The notes beneath the pieces were generated by a model that saw only the letters and a list, made by a program, of their open reading frames with translations, had not been told where the DNA came from and did not search any database. A stretch of 39,872 nt of DNA from Planctomycetota bacterium (GTDB lineage: Bacteria > Planctomycetota > SZUA-567 > H5-PLA8): contig JAKLKQ010000061.1 in assembly GCA_023150555.1 (NCBI GenBank), positions 1-39,872 on the forward strand, given 5' to 3'. Made by a program: the position numbers and the translations under genes. This document shows positions 23,738 to 32,646 of this stretch, in pieces; position 1 is the stretch's first letter; the number at the start of each line of letters is the position of its first letter.

Positions 23738-24784
23738 ATGCTCCAGGCCGTGCTGACCGCAAAGCGGCGCGTGGCCGTGCGCGAAGCGCCCGTACCGGAG
23801 CCCAAGCCCGGCGAGGTCCTTGTAGAAGTACGTGCCGTGGGCCTGTGCGGTTCGGACCTGCATTACTGGCGGATCGGGCGCATCGGCGACCAGGTCATCC
23901 GGTTTCCGCAGCCGCTGGGCCACGAGCCCTCGGGCTCCGTCGTCGCGCTGGGCCGAGGCGTGCGGGGCTTGCGCGAAGGCCAAGCCGTGGCCGTCGAGCC
24001 CGGGATTGTTTGCGGGCGGTGCCGGCTCTGCCGCATCGGCCGTATCAACCTTTGCGAGAACGTGCGCTTCCTGGGCGCGCCGGGGATGCCGGCGGCGCTG
24101 CAGCGCTACCTGGCGATGCCCGCGGAGAACGTCGTGCCGATGCCGCGGAGCGTCGACTTTGCGCTGGGCTCCGCGGGCGAACCGCTGGGCGTTTCAATGC
24201 AGGCCTTCGACCTGGTCGCGCTGCGCAGGGGCGAACGCGTCGCCGTGATCGGTGGCGGTCCGATCGGATTGTGCGTCGTTGCGCTGGCGCAGGCGCTGGG
24301 CGCGCAGACCGTCGCGCTGGCCGAACCCCGCGCGAAGCGGCGCCGCGTGGCTTCCGCCTTGGGCGCCGGCAGGACCGTTGCGGACGACGGAGGCACCTTC
24401 CTGCGCGCGGTAAACGCCGGTACGCGCGGCGAGGGCGCCGACGTGGTCGTGGAATGCAGCGGAGCGCCGTCGTCCCTCGATGCCGCGGTGCGCGCGGCGG
24501 CGCGCGGCGGGCGCGTGGCCATCGTGGGCATTCCGGAAGTTGACCTGCTGCGTGTCGACCCGCACGTCTGGCGCCGCAAGGAATTGATGATCGTGAACGT
24601 GCGGCGCTCAAACCGCACACTGCCGCGGTGCCTGCGCCTGATGCGCGAGGGCGGCCTGGGCCTGCGCAAGGCCGGGTTCTTCGAACCCGTCGTGGGATTG
24701 GCCGGCGTGCAGGAGGCGCTCGCCCGTTTGGACGACGATGGCGCCGGCGCGGTGAAGATCGTCATCGATCCGGCGCTTGGCTAA
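23738..24784 (+). CDS. Zinc-dependent alcohol/polyol dehydrogenase (MDR family)
   Basis: A 348-residue medium-chain dehydrogenase, sorbitol- or threonine-dehydrogenase-like. Catalytic zinc ligands lie in VGLCGSDLHYW and GHEPSG. The structural zinc lobe CGRCRLCRIGRINLCEN has its four cysteines. The Rossmann motif is VAVIGGGPIGLCVVALAQALGA. I chose the ATG at 23738 because MLQAVLTAKRRVAVRE is the normal family opening. An ATG at 23678 would add 20 residues; it has AAGGAGG only two bases away, which is too close to be ideal. The substrate cannot be read from sequence. Confidence 0.85.
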   Translation: MLQAVLTAKRRVAVREAPVPEPKPGEVLVEVRAVGLCGSDLHYWRIGRIGDQVIRFPQPLGHEPSGSVVALGRGVRGLREGQAVAVEPGIVCGRCRLCRIGRINLCENVRFLGAPGMPAALQRYLAMPAENVVPMPRSVDFALGSAGEPLGVSMQAFDLVALRRGERVAVIGGGPIGLCVVALAQALGAQTVALAEPRAKRRRVASALGAGRTVADDGGTFLRAVNAGTRGEGADVVVECSGAPSSLDAAVRAAARGGRVAIVGIPEVDLLRVDPHVWRRKELMIVNVRRSNRTLPRCLRLMREGGLGLRKAGFFEPVVGLAGVQEALARLDDDGAGAVKIVIDPALG

Positions 24785-24837
24785 ACCCTTTCCCCCGGTT
24801 GCCTGCGGGCAATACCCGTATGCGATACGCCTAATCC

Positions 24838-25286
24838 AAGAAGACCGACTCCGAGACCATCATCACACTCCTGCTGCTGAGAAACATCTTCAGCGTGCGC
24901 CCGGCTTCCGAACGCAGCACCATGCTCATTACCGAGGTCCTGGACTCGGAAAACCAGGGCCTGGTGACCCGCGCGGGTGTCCACGACTTCATTATCTCCA
25001 ACCGCCTGGTCAGCATGCCTGCTGGCGCAGATCAGCGAACAGCCGGACATGGAGGCTGTGTACGAAGATCTGTTCCAGGAATCCGGATCGGAGATCTACC
25101 TCAAGCCCGTGACGTTCTACTTCGAAGAGCTTCCCAGGCGCGTGCGCTTCGCCGCCCTGATCGCGGCCGCGCAGGTGCGCGGCGGGGGTCTGCCTGGGCG
25201 TGAAGCAGAAGGCGTTGGAGAAGGACTGGAGCCGCAACTACGGCGTGAAGCTGGTCCCCGAGAAAAATACGGAGTACGAGCTATAG
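24838..25286 (+). pseudogene. Frameshifted 3' remnant of a CASTOR/POLLUX-type ion channel gene
   Basis: Three successive frames encode one continuous protein tail: SETIITLLLLRNIFS, then ITEVLDSENQGLVTRAGVHDFIISNRLVS, then MLLAQISEQPDMEAVYEDLFQESGSEIYLKP, then LGVKQKALEKDWSRNYGVKL before a TAG. This is the C-terminal region of CASTOR/POLLUX-like ligand-controlled ion channels. Joining needs removal of one base near 25017-25021 (the extra C after AGCATG) and one G in the run at 25182-25187. The pore and most of the sensor domain are missing; a stop lies two codons before the match. It is therefore a truncated relic, or truncated plus assembly errors. It lies just before a cation exchanger gene. 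Confidence 0.75.
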
Positions 25287-25356
25287 GCGGAGGATACACT
25301 GGCCGTCTTGGCGGAAGACGAAACCTGAGCGACGATTCTCCTCCAGGAAGCCGCAC

Positions 25357-26484
25357 GTGACCTTTCCACAGGCCCTGCTCCTCGCGCAATTCCTTCTTTC
25401 CAGCGGTGTCATGGTCTACGCCGCCAGCAAACTGGCGGATCTGGCCGATGTCATCAGCGACCGCCTAGGCCTCAGCAAGGGCTTCATCGGCATGGTGCTG
25501 GTGGGGTGGGCCACCAGCCTGCCTGAACTGGCCATTACTATCAGCAGTGTGAGTTTGGTCGGCCAGCCGGAGTTGGCCTTCGGGAACCTCTTCGGCTCGA
25601 ACGCGTTCAACCTTGGCATCTTGGCTTTCATTGACCTGCTGCACCGGCCTTCGGTATGGGGCGATGCTTCCAAGAAGATGGCGGTGGGCGTTCTGTTCAG
25701 TATCGCAATTGTGCTGGCCGCGTCCGCCGGCGTTGCGTGGTATGAGGTCGCGTGGACGATTCCGGTGCTTGGGATCGGTTGGGCGTCGGCAATCATCCTC
25801 GTGCTGTACTTCGGCAGCACCTACGTCATCTACCGCCTGGAACATAGCCCGAACGGAGTGGTGCCTGTTTCCTTGGAGGCGGCGGAACCTGCCGGCGAGC
25901 CACCGCCTGCACGGTCTGCCCCATTGCGTTCCATGCGCACTTCCAGCCTGTTGGGATTGACGATGTTTTGCTGTGCGGTCGTCGTGGCCGACGGCTACTG
26001 GCTCTCGGCGCTCTGTGACCGTGCGGCCGATGCGTTCAACCTGGGCCGTTCATTCGTGGGTACGGCCTTCCTGGCCACGGTCTCGAGCCTTCCGGAAATG
26101 GTCAGCGTGTGTGCGTGTTTCCGCCTTCGGCAGGTGGACATGGCCGTGGGTGCGATCTTCGGCTCCAACATCTTCAACATGGGCATCCTGGCGGCGGGAG
26201 ACCTGTGCTACACGGACGGTTCGCTGTTCTTCACTGCCGGACGCAGCGCGGCGAAGCACCTGACGACTGTGGCATTCACGGTGGGGATGAGTTTGATCGC
26301 GCTTGCGGCGTTGTGGGTCCAGGTGCCGTCGCCAGCAATGCCGGTGCGGTATCCGCTGCGGCGCAAAATCGGCAGCTTGGCGATCTTCGCCCTGTACGCT
26401 TCGACGATGGTCTTCGCATACACCGGTGACCGGCCCGAACCGGAGCCCTTGCCCGCAGCCCAGCCTGCAAGTGACAGCCTATAG
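25357..26484 (+). CDS. CaCA-type sodium/calcium exchanger-like protein
   Basis: A 375-residue membrane antiporter of the Ca2+:cation antiporter superfamily. Both alpha-repeats are visible. Repeat 1 is VGWATSLPELAITISSVSL with GNLFGSNAFNLGIL (~48-90). Repeat 2 is ATVSSLPEMVSVCACFRL with VGAIFGSNIFNMGIL. Each has the acidic residue of the P-E-L/M motif that binds the cation. About ten helices are predicted with a polar loop near residues 165-190. The start codon is GTG with AGGAAG upstream. In repeat 1 the common G-T-S-L-P-E reads A-T-S-L-P-E. It would move Ca2+ or another cation across the inner membrane. Confidence 0.85.
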   Translation: MTFPQALLLAQFLLSSGVMVYAASKLADLADVISDRLGLSKGFIGMVLVGWATSLPELAITISSVSLVGQPELAFGNLFGSNAFNLGILAFIDLLHRPSVWGDASKKMAVGVLFSIAIVLAASAGVAWYEVAWTIPVLGIGWASAIILVLYFGSTYVIYRLEHSPNGVVPVSLEAAEPAGEPPPARSAPLRSMRTSSLLGLTMFCCAVVVADGYWLSALCDRAADAFNLGRSFVGTAFLATVSSLPEMVSVCACFRLRQVDMAVGAIFGSNIFNMGILAAGDLCYTDGSLFFTAGRSAAKHLTTVAFTVGMSLIALAALWVQVPSPAMPVRYPLRRKIGSLAIFALYASTMVFAYTGDRPEPEPLPAAQPASDSL

Positions 26485-26551
26485 AAAGCGGTATGCTGGA
26501 TAGGCCGCCTTCGCACCTGGTGCTGCTGCCCCTGCATGGACCGCCGAGCCG

Positions 26552-27982
26552 ATGGATACCCCTGAGGTCCCCCCGAAGCAGGATGCCGCGGACGAGCCGA
26601 GCCTGCGCGCGGTCGAACGCCAGGCCATCTGCTGGGCGGTCATGTTCGGCCTGGGCGAGAACGCCTTCTCGCTCTTCGCCGGACATCTGAAGGCGCCGGC
26701 TAGTTTTTTCGCCTACTTGAACGGCATTCCGCAACTGTTGGGCCCCATGACCCAGACGGTGGCGGCCACGATGGTGGACCGCTTTCGAACGCGGCTGGTG
26801 CTGGTCAAGAGCGCCGTCGCGGTCCAGGCCCTATCCTTTCTGCCGTTGGTGCTGCTGGTCTTCGTGGCGGAACCCGGCTGGTGGACCCACGCTGTATTGC
26901 TGCTTGCGGTTGTGGTGTATTTCCTGGGCGGGCATTTTTCCAACCCTCCGTGGGTAAGCTTGATCAGCGATCTGGTGCCGGAGAGGGGCCGTGGCGAGTT
27001 TTTCGGCCGGTATACGCGAACGGTGCTCGTGGTGAGCCTGGCCGGCCAGACGGCGGTGGGCGTGGCGTTTTGGATCTACGACAGGCCCGACGCGGCGGCC
27101 TGGGTCTTTCTGAGTGCGTTTGCGGTCAGTCTGGTTGCGCGCCTGGGGTCCGTCTGGCAGCTCATGAAGGTTCGCGAGCCGAAGTTCGAAGCGCCCGCGG
27201 AATCGCATTTCACGTTCTGGGATTTTCTGCGCCGCAGCCCAAAATCGAACTATGCGCGCTTCGTCTTCTTCGTGGGGATGGTGCATTTTGGCACGCAACT
27301 GAGCGGACCGTTCTTCTATCCCTACTGGCTGTACGACTTGGGCTATCCGCCATGGCAGTGGGTGGGTCTCAGCGCGGCGTCGTCGCTCGCCGCGGTCGTG
27401 ACGATGCTCTTCTGGGGCCGCTTCGCCGACCGCTTCGGCGCCAAGCTGCTGATGCGGTACACGTCGGTGGTGATCGCCTTGATCCCGGTCTGGTGGATGG
27501 TCTTCGACAACGTCTGGGTTCTGATCCTCTCCAACGCGGTTGGCGGGATGGCCTGGTCGGGGTTCGGGCTGGCGAACCTCAATTACATCCTCGAGGCCGT
27601 CACGCCGGCCAAGCGCGCGCGCTGCACGGCGTATTTCAATGTCGTGATCGGCTTCGGCACGTTCCTGGGCGCCATGGTGGGCGGCGTGCTGATGGAAGTC
27701 CTGCCGAAGTCCTTCACGCTCGCCGGCTTCGATGTCGAGGTGCGCTCCCCGTTCTTCTGGTTGCTGGGGCTCTCCACCATCGTGCGCGGCGGCGCGGGGT
27801 ACCTGTTCCTGCGCCATTTCCGCGAGCTTCGTGAGGTCCAGCATTTCCGCCTGCGCGGCTGGTTCATGTCCATCGCGCAGGCGCGGGTGCCCATGGGCCT
27901 TCGCGTGATGCTGTTCATGCCCAAGGAAAACGAGAAAGGCGAAAAGAAGAACGATACGGACACGCCAGATCACACAAAGTAG
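26552..27982 (+). CDS. Major facilitator superfamily transporter
   Basis: A 476-residue polytopic protein with ~12 helices. The family loop between helices 2 and 3 reads DRFRTRLVLV and its counterpart in the second half is GRFADRFGAKLLMRY. The conserved segment SLISDLVPERGRGEFFGRYTR recalls MFS proteins that sit near sugar metabolism genes. The C-terminal tail is charged and cytoplasmic (KENEKGEKKNDTDTP). The ATG at 26552 has no strong Shine-Dalgarno site. Its end overlaps the convergent SGNH hydrolase end by 13 bp. The substrate is unknown. Confidence 0.85.
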   Translation: MDTPEVPPKQDAADEPSLRAVERQAICWAVMFGLGENAFSLFAGHLKAPASFFAYLNGIPQLLGPMTQTVAATMVDRFRTRLVLVKSAVAVQALSFLPLVLLVFVAEPGWWTHAVLLLAVVVYFLGGHFSNPPWVSLISDLVPERGRGEFFGRYTRTVLVVSLAGQTAVGVAFWIYDRPDAAAWVFLSAFAVSLVARLGSVWQLMKVREPKFEAPAESHFTFWDFLRRSPKSNYARFVFFVGMVHFGTQLSGPFFYPYWLYDLGYPPWQWVGLSAASSLAAVVTMLFWGRFADRFGAKLLMRYTSVVIALIPVWWMVFDNVWVLILSNAVGGMAWSGFGLANLNYILEAVTPAKRARCTAYFNVVIGFGTFLGAMVGGVLMEVLPKSFTLAGFDVEVRSPFFWLLGLSTIVRGGAGYLFLRHFRELREVQHFRLRGWFMSIAQARVPMGLRVMLFMPKENEKGEKKNDTDTPDHTK

Positions 27983-28968
27983 ACGCGCGCCACCTTCTCG
28001 AGGAAACGCTGGCCCATCAGCGCGTAGCCTTCGGCGTTCGGGTGCAGATTGTCCGGCAGCAGATGGGCGTCCTGCGGTCCGAAGATCTCCAGTCCGTCCA
28101 CGTAATGGATGTTCTCGTCGCCGTGGGCGCGAAGGGTCTCGACGGCGGCGGCGACCTCCGCGCGCATCTTCGGCAGCGTGAAGCCGACCTTGTTCTCTTC
28201 CGTTTCGCGGTGCGCGCCGAAAATAGACGAGACCAGCACGAATGGCGTCTGCGGGTGCTTCTCCCGGATGATCTGCACCGCGCCGATGATCGCGGGGCGG
28301 AAGGTGCGCTCGTTGAGGCTACCGCTCCCGTAGATGTTGATGCCGACCTTCATGGAGAGGAAATCGGCCGGCGTGTCGCGGATCATGCGTGCGACCATGG
28401 GATCCAGGTGGCACTGCCCGCCAAAGCCCAGGCAGGTCAGGTTCAGGTCGTGCTCGCGTGCGGCGATGGCCGGCCAGGTGTGCGTAGGAGAGGACGCGGT
28501 GCGGCAATGCGTAATGGAACTGCCGTAGGTGACCCAGCGTTCCCGGTCGTCTTCGAAGCGCGCCAAGTGCGTGGGCTCATTGAGCTGGATTTCCTTCAGC
28601 CGGAAGACGCCGAACTGAGGAAGCCACAACTTGATGACCTTGTCGCCTTCGGGCAGGTTTGGGAAGTAGATCTCCTCTTTGCCGGCGATGTCGGCGCTGG
28701 CTACGAGTTCCCCGTCGCAACAGAGGTCGAGGGCCGAGCTTTCGTCGTCGGCCTTTTCGATGCGCAGCAGCAATTCGGTGGCGTTGGTGCGGAAGGCCAG
28801 GCGCACGCCGGTCGACATGGCCATGCGCGTCTGCAGGGATTCGCAGGCGAAGAGGCCGATCTTGTCATGGGGCGCGCGCCAGGCCTGCGTCCAGTGCTCC
28901 GTGTGCTGCACGGAGATCGCGCCGTGCCAGGAGAGCCGTTCGTCGTGGTGCGGTACGATGCGCGGCAT
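27970..28968 (-). CDS. SGNH/GDSL-type hydrolase
   Basis: A 332-residue esterase-like protein. I took the ATG at 28968, which follows GAGGGGGG; an ATG 14 codons upstream lacks such a site. The N-terminal ~130 residues are a beta-sandwich (VRLAFRTNATELLLRI, IKLWLPQFGVFRLKEI) of the kind found before GDSL domains of the GxDLY/Lipase_GDSL_3 type. The nucleophile lies in TYGSSITHC (Ser151 in this numbering), the block III Asn in MKVGINIYGS, and the Asp-His pair in PDNLHPNAEGY. No signal peptide is seen. It probably removes acyl groups from carbohydrates (inference). Confidence 0.85.
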   Translation of the reverse strand: MPRIVPHHDERLSWHGAISVQHTEHWTQAWRAPHDKIGLFACESLQTRMAMSTGVRLAFRTNATELLLRIEKADDESSALDLCCDGELVASADIAGKEEIYFPNLPEGDKVIKLWLPQFGVFRLKEIQLNEPTHLARFEDDRERWVTYGSSITHCRTASSPTHTWPAIAAREHDLNLTCLGFGGQCHLDPMVARMIRDTPADFLSMKVGINIYGSGSLNERTFRPAIIGAVQIIREKHPQTPFVLVSSIFGAHRETEENKVGFTLPKMRAEVAAAVETLRAHGDENIHYVDGLEIFGPQDAHLLPDNLHPNAEGYALMGQRFLEKVARVYFV

Positions 28969-29050
28969 GGCGTTCCCCCCTCGTGAGCGGTTTGGAATGA
29001 AATAGTCCATCGCCGCGAATATTCAAGGGGACGCAGGGGCTGCGCGAGGC

Positions 29051-29077
29051 AAAAAGAAACCCGGGCCGAGGCCCGGG
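29051..29077 (-). terminator. Rho-independent terminator of ahcY
   Basis: CCCGGGC (29060-29066) and GCCCGGG (29071-29077) pair around the loop CGAG. On the minus strand the stem is followed by TTTCTTTTT. It lies 32 bp past the ahcY stop and so ends that transcript. Confidence 0.85.
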
Positions 29078-29108
29078 CTTCGCGAACGCTCCCAACCGGC
29101 GGTGCGGA

Positions 29109-30521
29109 TCAATAGCGGTACATGTCCGGCTTGAAGGGGCCTTCTTTCGGGATGCCGAGGTACTTGGCCTGCTTGTCCGTCAGTTCCTCGAGGACTACCC
29201 CCAACTTGGCGAGGTGCAGGCGCGCGACTTGTTCGTCGAGCTTCTTCGGCAGCACGAAGACCTTCTTCGCGTACTTGGCGTGGTTCTTGTAGAGCTCGAC
29301 CTGCGCGAGCACCTGGTTGGTGAAGCTGTTGGACATCACGAAGGACGGATGCCCGGTGGCGCAGCCTAGGTTCACGAGGCGGCCTTCGGCGAGCACAATC
29401 AGGCGCTTGCCGTTGGGCCAAGTGACTTCGTGGACCTGATCCTTGACCTTTTCCCACTTGTGCTTCTTGATCTTGGCGATCTCGATCTCGCTGTCGAAGT
29501 GGCCGATGTTGCAGACGATGGCGCGGTCCTTCATGGCGTCCATGTGCTTTTCGGTGATGACATCGCAGCAACCGGTGGTGGTGACGAAGAGGTCGCCGAT
29601 CTTCGCCGCGTCGTTCATCTTCATGACTTGGTAGCCTTCCATGGCGGCCTGCAGTGCGCAGATGGGGTCGATCTCGGTGACGATCACGCGCGCGCCCTGA
29701 CCCTTCATGGCCTGGCAGCAGCCCTTGCCCACGTCGCCGTAGCCGGCGATGACGACGACCTTGCCACTGATCATCACGTCGGTGGCGCGCATGATGCCGT
29801 CGGGTAGGCTGTGGCGGCAGCCGTAGATGTTGTCAAACTTGCTCTTCGTCACGCTGTCGTTGACGTTGATCGCGGGAAAGGCCAGTTCGCCTTTCTCGGC
29901 CATCTGGTACAGACGGTGGACGCCGGTGGTGGTCTCCTCGGTCACGCCCAGGATGTTCTTGGCGCACTGGCTGTAGAAGCTGGGGCGCTCCTTCAGGAAG
30001 GCGCGGATCGACTTCTTCAGCACTTCCTCTTCTTCGCTCTCGTACGGGCCGTCGAGGACCTTGGGGTTCTTCTCGGCCTTGGCGCCGAGGTGCACCAGCA
30101 GCGTAGCGTCGCCACCGTCGTCAAGGATCATGTTGGGCGTGCCGCCGTCGGCCCAGGTCAGGATGCGGTGCGTGTAGTCCCAGTACTCGGGCAGGGTCTC
30201 GCCCTTCACCGCGAAGACGGGGATGCCGGCCTTGGCGATGGCCGCGGCGGCGTGGTCCTGGGTGGAGAAGATGTTGCAGCTGGCCCAGCGCACGTCGGCG
30301 CCGAGATCGCGCAGGGTCTCGATCAGCACGGCGGTCTGGATGGTCATGTGCAGGCTGCCGGCGATGCGAGCGCCCTTCAGCGGCTGCGACTTCTTGAACT
30401 CCTCGCGCGTGGCCATCAGGCCGGGCATCTCGGTCTCGGCGAGGTCGATCTCTTTGCGGCCGAAGGCGGCGAGGCCGATGTCCTTGACCACGTAGTCCTG
30501 CACGGCTTGCTTGACCGTCAT
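29109..30521 (-). CDS. ahcY: Adenosylhomocysteinase (SAH hydrolase)
   Basis: A 470-residue NAD-dependent enzyme that splits S-adenosylhomocysteine into adenosine and homocysteine, relieving product inhibition of methyltransferases. Diagnostic strings are LHMTIQTAVLIETL, WASCNIFSTQDHAAAAI, PNMILDDGGD, AINVNDSVTKSKFDN and the Rossmann motif VVIAGYGDVGKGCCQAM. The C-terminal KPDMYRY ends with the NAD-contacting Lys/Tyr. Length fits the longer bacterial type. AAGGAGA precedes the ATG. It lies 48 bp after the XRE-cyclase gene on the same strand, so that regulator may share its transcript. Confidence 0.97.
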   Translation of the reverse strand: MTVKQAVQDYVVKDIGLAAFGRKEIDLAETEMPGLMATREEFKKSQPLKGARIAGSLHMTIQTAVLIETLRDLGADVRWASCNIFSTQDHAAAAIAKAGIPVFAVKGETLPEYWDYTHRILTWADGGTPNMILDDGGDATLLVHLGAKAEKNPKVLDGPYESEEEEVLKKSIRAFLKERPSFYSQCAKNILGVTEETTTGVHRLYQMAEKGELAFPAINVNDSVTKSKFDNIYGCRHSLPDGIMRATDVMISGKVVVIAGYGDVGKGCCQAMKGQGARVIVTEIDPICALQAAMEGYQVMKMNDAAKIGDLFVTTTGCCDVITEKHMDAMKDRAIVCNIGHFDSEIEIAKIKKHKWEKVKDQVHEVTWPNGKRLIVLAEGRLVNLGCATGHPSFVMSNSFTNQVLAQVELYKNHAKYAKKVFVLPKKLDEQVARLHLAKLGVVLEELTDKQAKYLGIPKEGPFKPDMYRY

Positions 30522-30569
30522 GGGATGGTTCTCCTTGATGGCTCATGCGCCGGATCGGCGCAGTTCCGT

Positions 30570-31298
30570 TTACCCTTTAAGTTCGTACACGCACGGCAGC
30601 GGCCCGACGCCGGGGATGCGCACCTTGCGGTGGGCCTTCCCGGCCGGCTTGGCCGCCAGAACCTGTGCCGTCGACTGCGTCAGCACCGTGTGACCGCCCT
30701 GCTTGACCGCCCACAGCATCACCAGGAAGGCGGTGTTCACCGTATCCCCGATCACGTCGGGACGGGCGTACTCCGGATGCCCGATCGCGCCCAGGTACAC
30801 TGGCCCGCTGTGCAGCGCCAGCACCAGGTCCGGGTGCGGCGTGGTGCGGCGCGCCAGCTTGGCGGCTGCCAAGGCCCGGTCGGCGTGGCGGGCGCCCGAG
30901 AAGAAGCCCAGGAACCCGTCGCCGACGTACTTCACCGGCACTCCGTCGAACTGCAGAAAGGCCTCGGTCAGCGAGAGAAAGATCCCGTTGGTCCAGGCCG
31001 CCACTTCCCGGGGCGCCATCTCCGATGCGCGCTTGGCGAAGCCCCGCAGCGTGGTGCAGAAGACCGTCGCGGGGAAGGTGTCGCTGCGCTCCTGCCCCCT
31101 GCCCAGCAGCCAGTCGGTCGTAACTCCAAGCAGCGTGCACAGTTCGCCCAGGACGGCGATGTCCGGGGCGTTCTCGCCGCGCTCCCACTTGCTGACGGCC
31201 TGCGCGCTGACCTGCAGGGCGTGGGCGACGTCGATCTGTTTGAGGCCGCGCCGTTCGCGCTGCTGGCGGACGCGGCGCCCGAGGTCCTTCAGGTTCAA
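30570..31298 (-). CDS. XRE helix-turn-helix fused to a degenerate class III nucleotidyl cyclase domain
   Basis: A 242-residue two-domain protein. Residues 6-67 are a Cro/CI-type HTH (RQQRERRGLKQIDVAHALQVSAQAVSKWERGE). Residues ~77-240 resemble class III adenylyl/guanylyl cyclases: TLRGF, KYVGDGFLGFF, HSGPVYLGAIG and VIGDTVNTA. Lys123, Asp127 and Asn188 of the active site are kept. The first metal Asp is Thr83 and the transition-state Arg, expected four residues after Asn188, is Leu192. It is probably not an active cyclase but could bind a nucleotide and gate DNA binding. The start codon is TTG with GAGGGA upstream. It lies between ahcY and a hydrolase gene. Confidence 0.8.
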   Translation of the reverse strand: MNLKDLGRRVRQQRERRGLKQIDVAHALQVSAQAVSKWERGENAPDIAVLGELCTLLGVTTDWLLGRGQERSDTFPATVFCTTLRGFAKRASEMAPREVAAWTNGIFLSLTEAFLQFDGVPVKYVGDGFLGFFSGARHADRALAAAKLARRTTPHPDLVLALHSGPVYLGAIGHPEYARPDVIGDTVNTAFLVMLWAVKQGGHTVLTQSTAQVLAAKPAGKAHRKVRIPGVGPLPCVYELKG

Positions 31299-31384
31299 GG
31301 CCCTGTCCCTCTATCCCACCATCGGCCCGTTCCGGCAATGACGCGGCGGTTGTCCGGCCTCAACGCCCGGTTGAACGGAATTCC

Positions 31385-32497
31385 TTATGCCTTCCAGCGC
31401 ACGGCAACCGGCTGGCCGTGCAGCTGCAAATCCAGGATGGTCCAGCCTGCCTCCTGGCGCTGGCTGAGGATGCGGCAGCCGCGCGGCACGGGGGGCTGGA
31501 GCTCGGGGTGCTTGATGCTGCCGGCCAGGCGCACCTGAGCGGCACTGCTGGACGGGCAGTCCAGGTGCAGGCGGCGGCGGCGCTGGTCCAGGTCCAGGTG
31601 CCCGACCAGGCCCACGTGGTCCCAGCGCACTTCGAAGAAATGCGTCTTCAGGAACCCGGCAACGACCCCGCGCCCGCGCGGCGGCACGTAGACGGGCTCG
31701 TCGTGGCGGCGCAGGAAGTCGACGGCCTTGGCCAAGTGTGGTTCGTTTGGGATGTCGTGGCCCACGTTGGGCAGTTCGTGGTATTGGAAGAAGGGCAGGT
31801 CGCGGCTCTTGCGCGCGTCCTTCTTCTGGGCGGCGGCGTAGCGGCGGGCGTGTTCGACGGGCACGCGGTCGTCCTTGGCGCCGTGGAAGACGCACAGCGG
31901 GCAGGCGCGGTTGGGGGCGACGGCCAGGCCCGAGCGCGCGCGGTAGGCCTCCTCGTTCAGCTTGGTCCCGCGGCCGATCCAGACGTCCATCTCATCGCGG
32001 AACTCGCCCTCCTTGTCGCCCTCGTACCAGGCTGCGTAGTCGCTGACGCCGCAGAAGACGACGGCGGCGGAAAGCAGGTCCGGGCACTTGCCGATCAGCG
32101 CGTAGACGTTGCCGCCGCCGCCGGACGCGCCGAAGGCGCGCGGGGGCAGGGTCTGGGCGCAAAGCTGCGGAAAGCCGTGGCGCGCGAAGCGCAGGGCGTC
32201 GAAGGCGTCGCGCAGTTCCCAGCCGTTGGCGTCGGGCTCGCCGACGGTGTCGCAGCGGCCGCGCAGGTTCAGGTTCAGGGCGCAGAACCCGCGCGCGGCC
32301 AAGTAGCGGGCCTTCTCCCGGGCGTGGGTGAGGTTCTGGTGCCAGCCGTGAAAGACCAGCACCGCCGGCCAGGGGCCGCCGTGGGCCGGGGCGATGACAT
32401 CCATATAAAGGGTGATCAGCGGGCGTTCGCTGGAGGCGTACGGCACCATCAGGTGCTCGGCCAGCTCCTTCGAGATGCCCGGCTGCGCGGCGGCCAT
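31385..32497 (-). CDS. Alpha/beta hydrolase (acetyl-xylan-esterase/S9-like)
   Basis: A 370-residue cytoplasmic-looking hydrolase. The nucleophile elbow is GASGGGGN (Ser in Gly-x-Ser-x-Gly), the acid is probably in HGAKDDRVPVEHA and the His in PNVGHDIPN. WPAVLVFHGWHQN holds the oxyanion-hole segment. The last ~90 residues are a beta-rich domain (VRLAGSIKHPELQPP, ILDLQLHGQPVAVRW). I chose the ATG at 32497 because the family core starts soon after and GGAG lies six bases upstream. Esterase or peptidase substrates cannot be separated by eye. Confidence 0.78.
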   Translation of the reverse strand: MAAAQPGISKELAEHLMVPYASSERPLITLYMDVIAPAHGGPWPAVLVFHGWHQNLTHAREKARYLAARGFCALNLNLRGRCDTVGEPDANGWELRDAFDALRFARHGFPQLCAQTLPPRAFGASGGGGNVYALIGKCPDLLSAAVVFCGVSDYAAWYEGDKEGEFRDEMDVWIGRGTKLNEEAYRARSGLAVAPNRACPLCVFHGAKDDRVPVEHARRYAAAQKKDARKSRDLPFFQYHELPNVGHDIPNEPHLAKAVDFLRRHDEPVYVPPRGRGVVAGFLKTHFFEVRWDHVGLVGHLDLDQRRRRLHLDCPSSSAAQVRLAGSIKHPELQPPVPRGCRILSQRQEAGWTILDLQLHGQPVAVRWKA

Positions 32498-32586
32498 GAG
32501 GCGCTCCGTGGATGACGCAAGTGTTGATGCTGGAAGCGGATAGTAACACGGCGGGCGGCCAGCGGCAAAGCCTGCTCGGGCAGCCC

Positions 32587-32620
32587 AAAAATGAAGCATC
32601 CCGGCGCGAGGCCGGGATGC
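32587..32620 (-). terminator. Rho-independent terminator of the pilus-like operon
   Basis: GCATCCCGGC (32596-32605) and GCCGGGATGC (32611-32620) are a perfect 10-bp stem with a GCGAG loop. On the minus strand TTCATTTTT follows. It lies 26 bp beyond the stop of the last pilus-like gene. Confidence 0.82.
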
Positions 32621-32646
32621 GGGTGCGGCAAAGGGGTGGCCGGCGG

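Noticed and set aside
30546..30562. Hairpin TGCGCCGGATCGGCGCA before ahcY considered as an SAH riboswitch
   Set aside because: The leader is only 48 bases, too short for a known SAH or SAM aptamer. The hairpin also lacks a T-run, so it is not a clear terminator.
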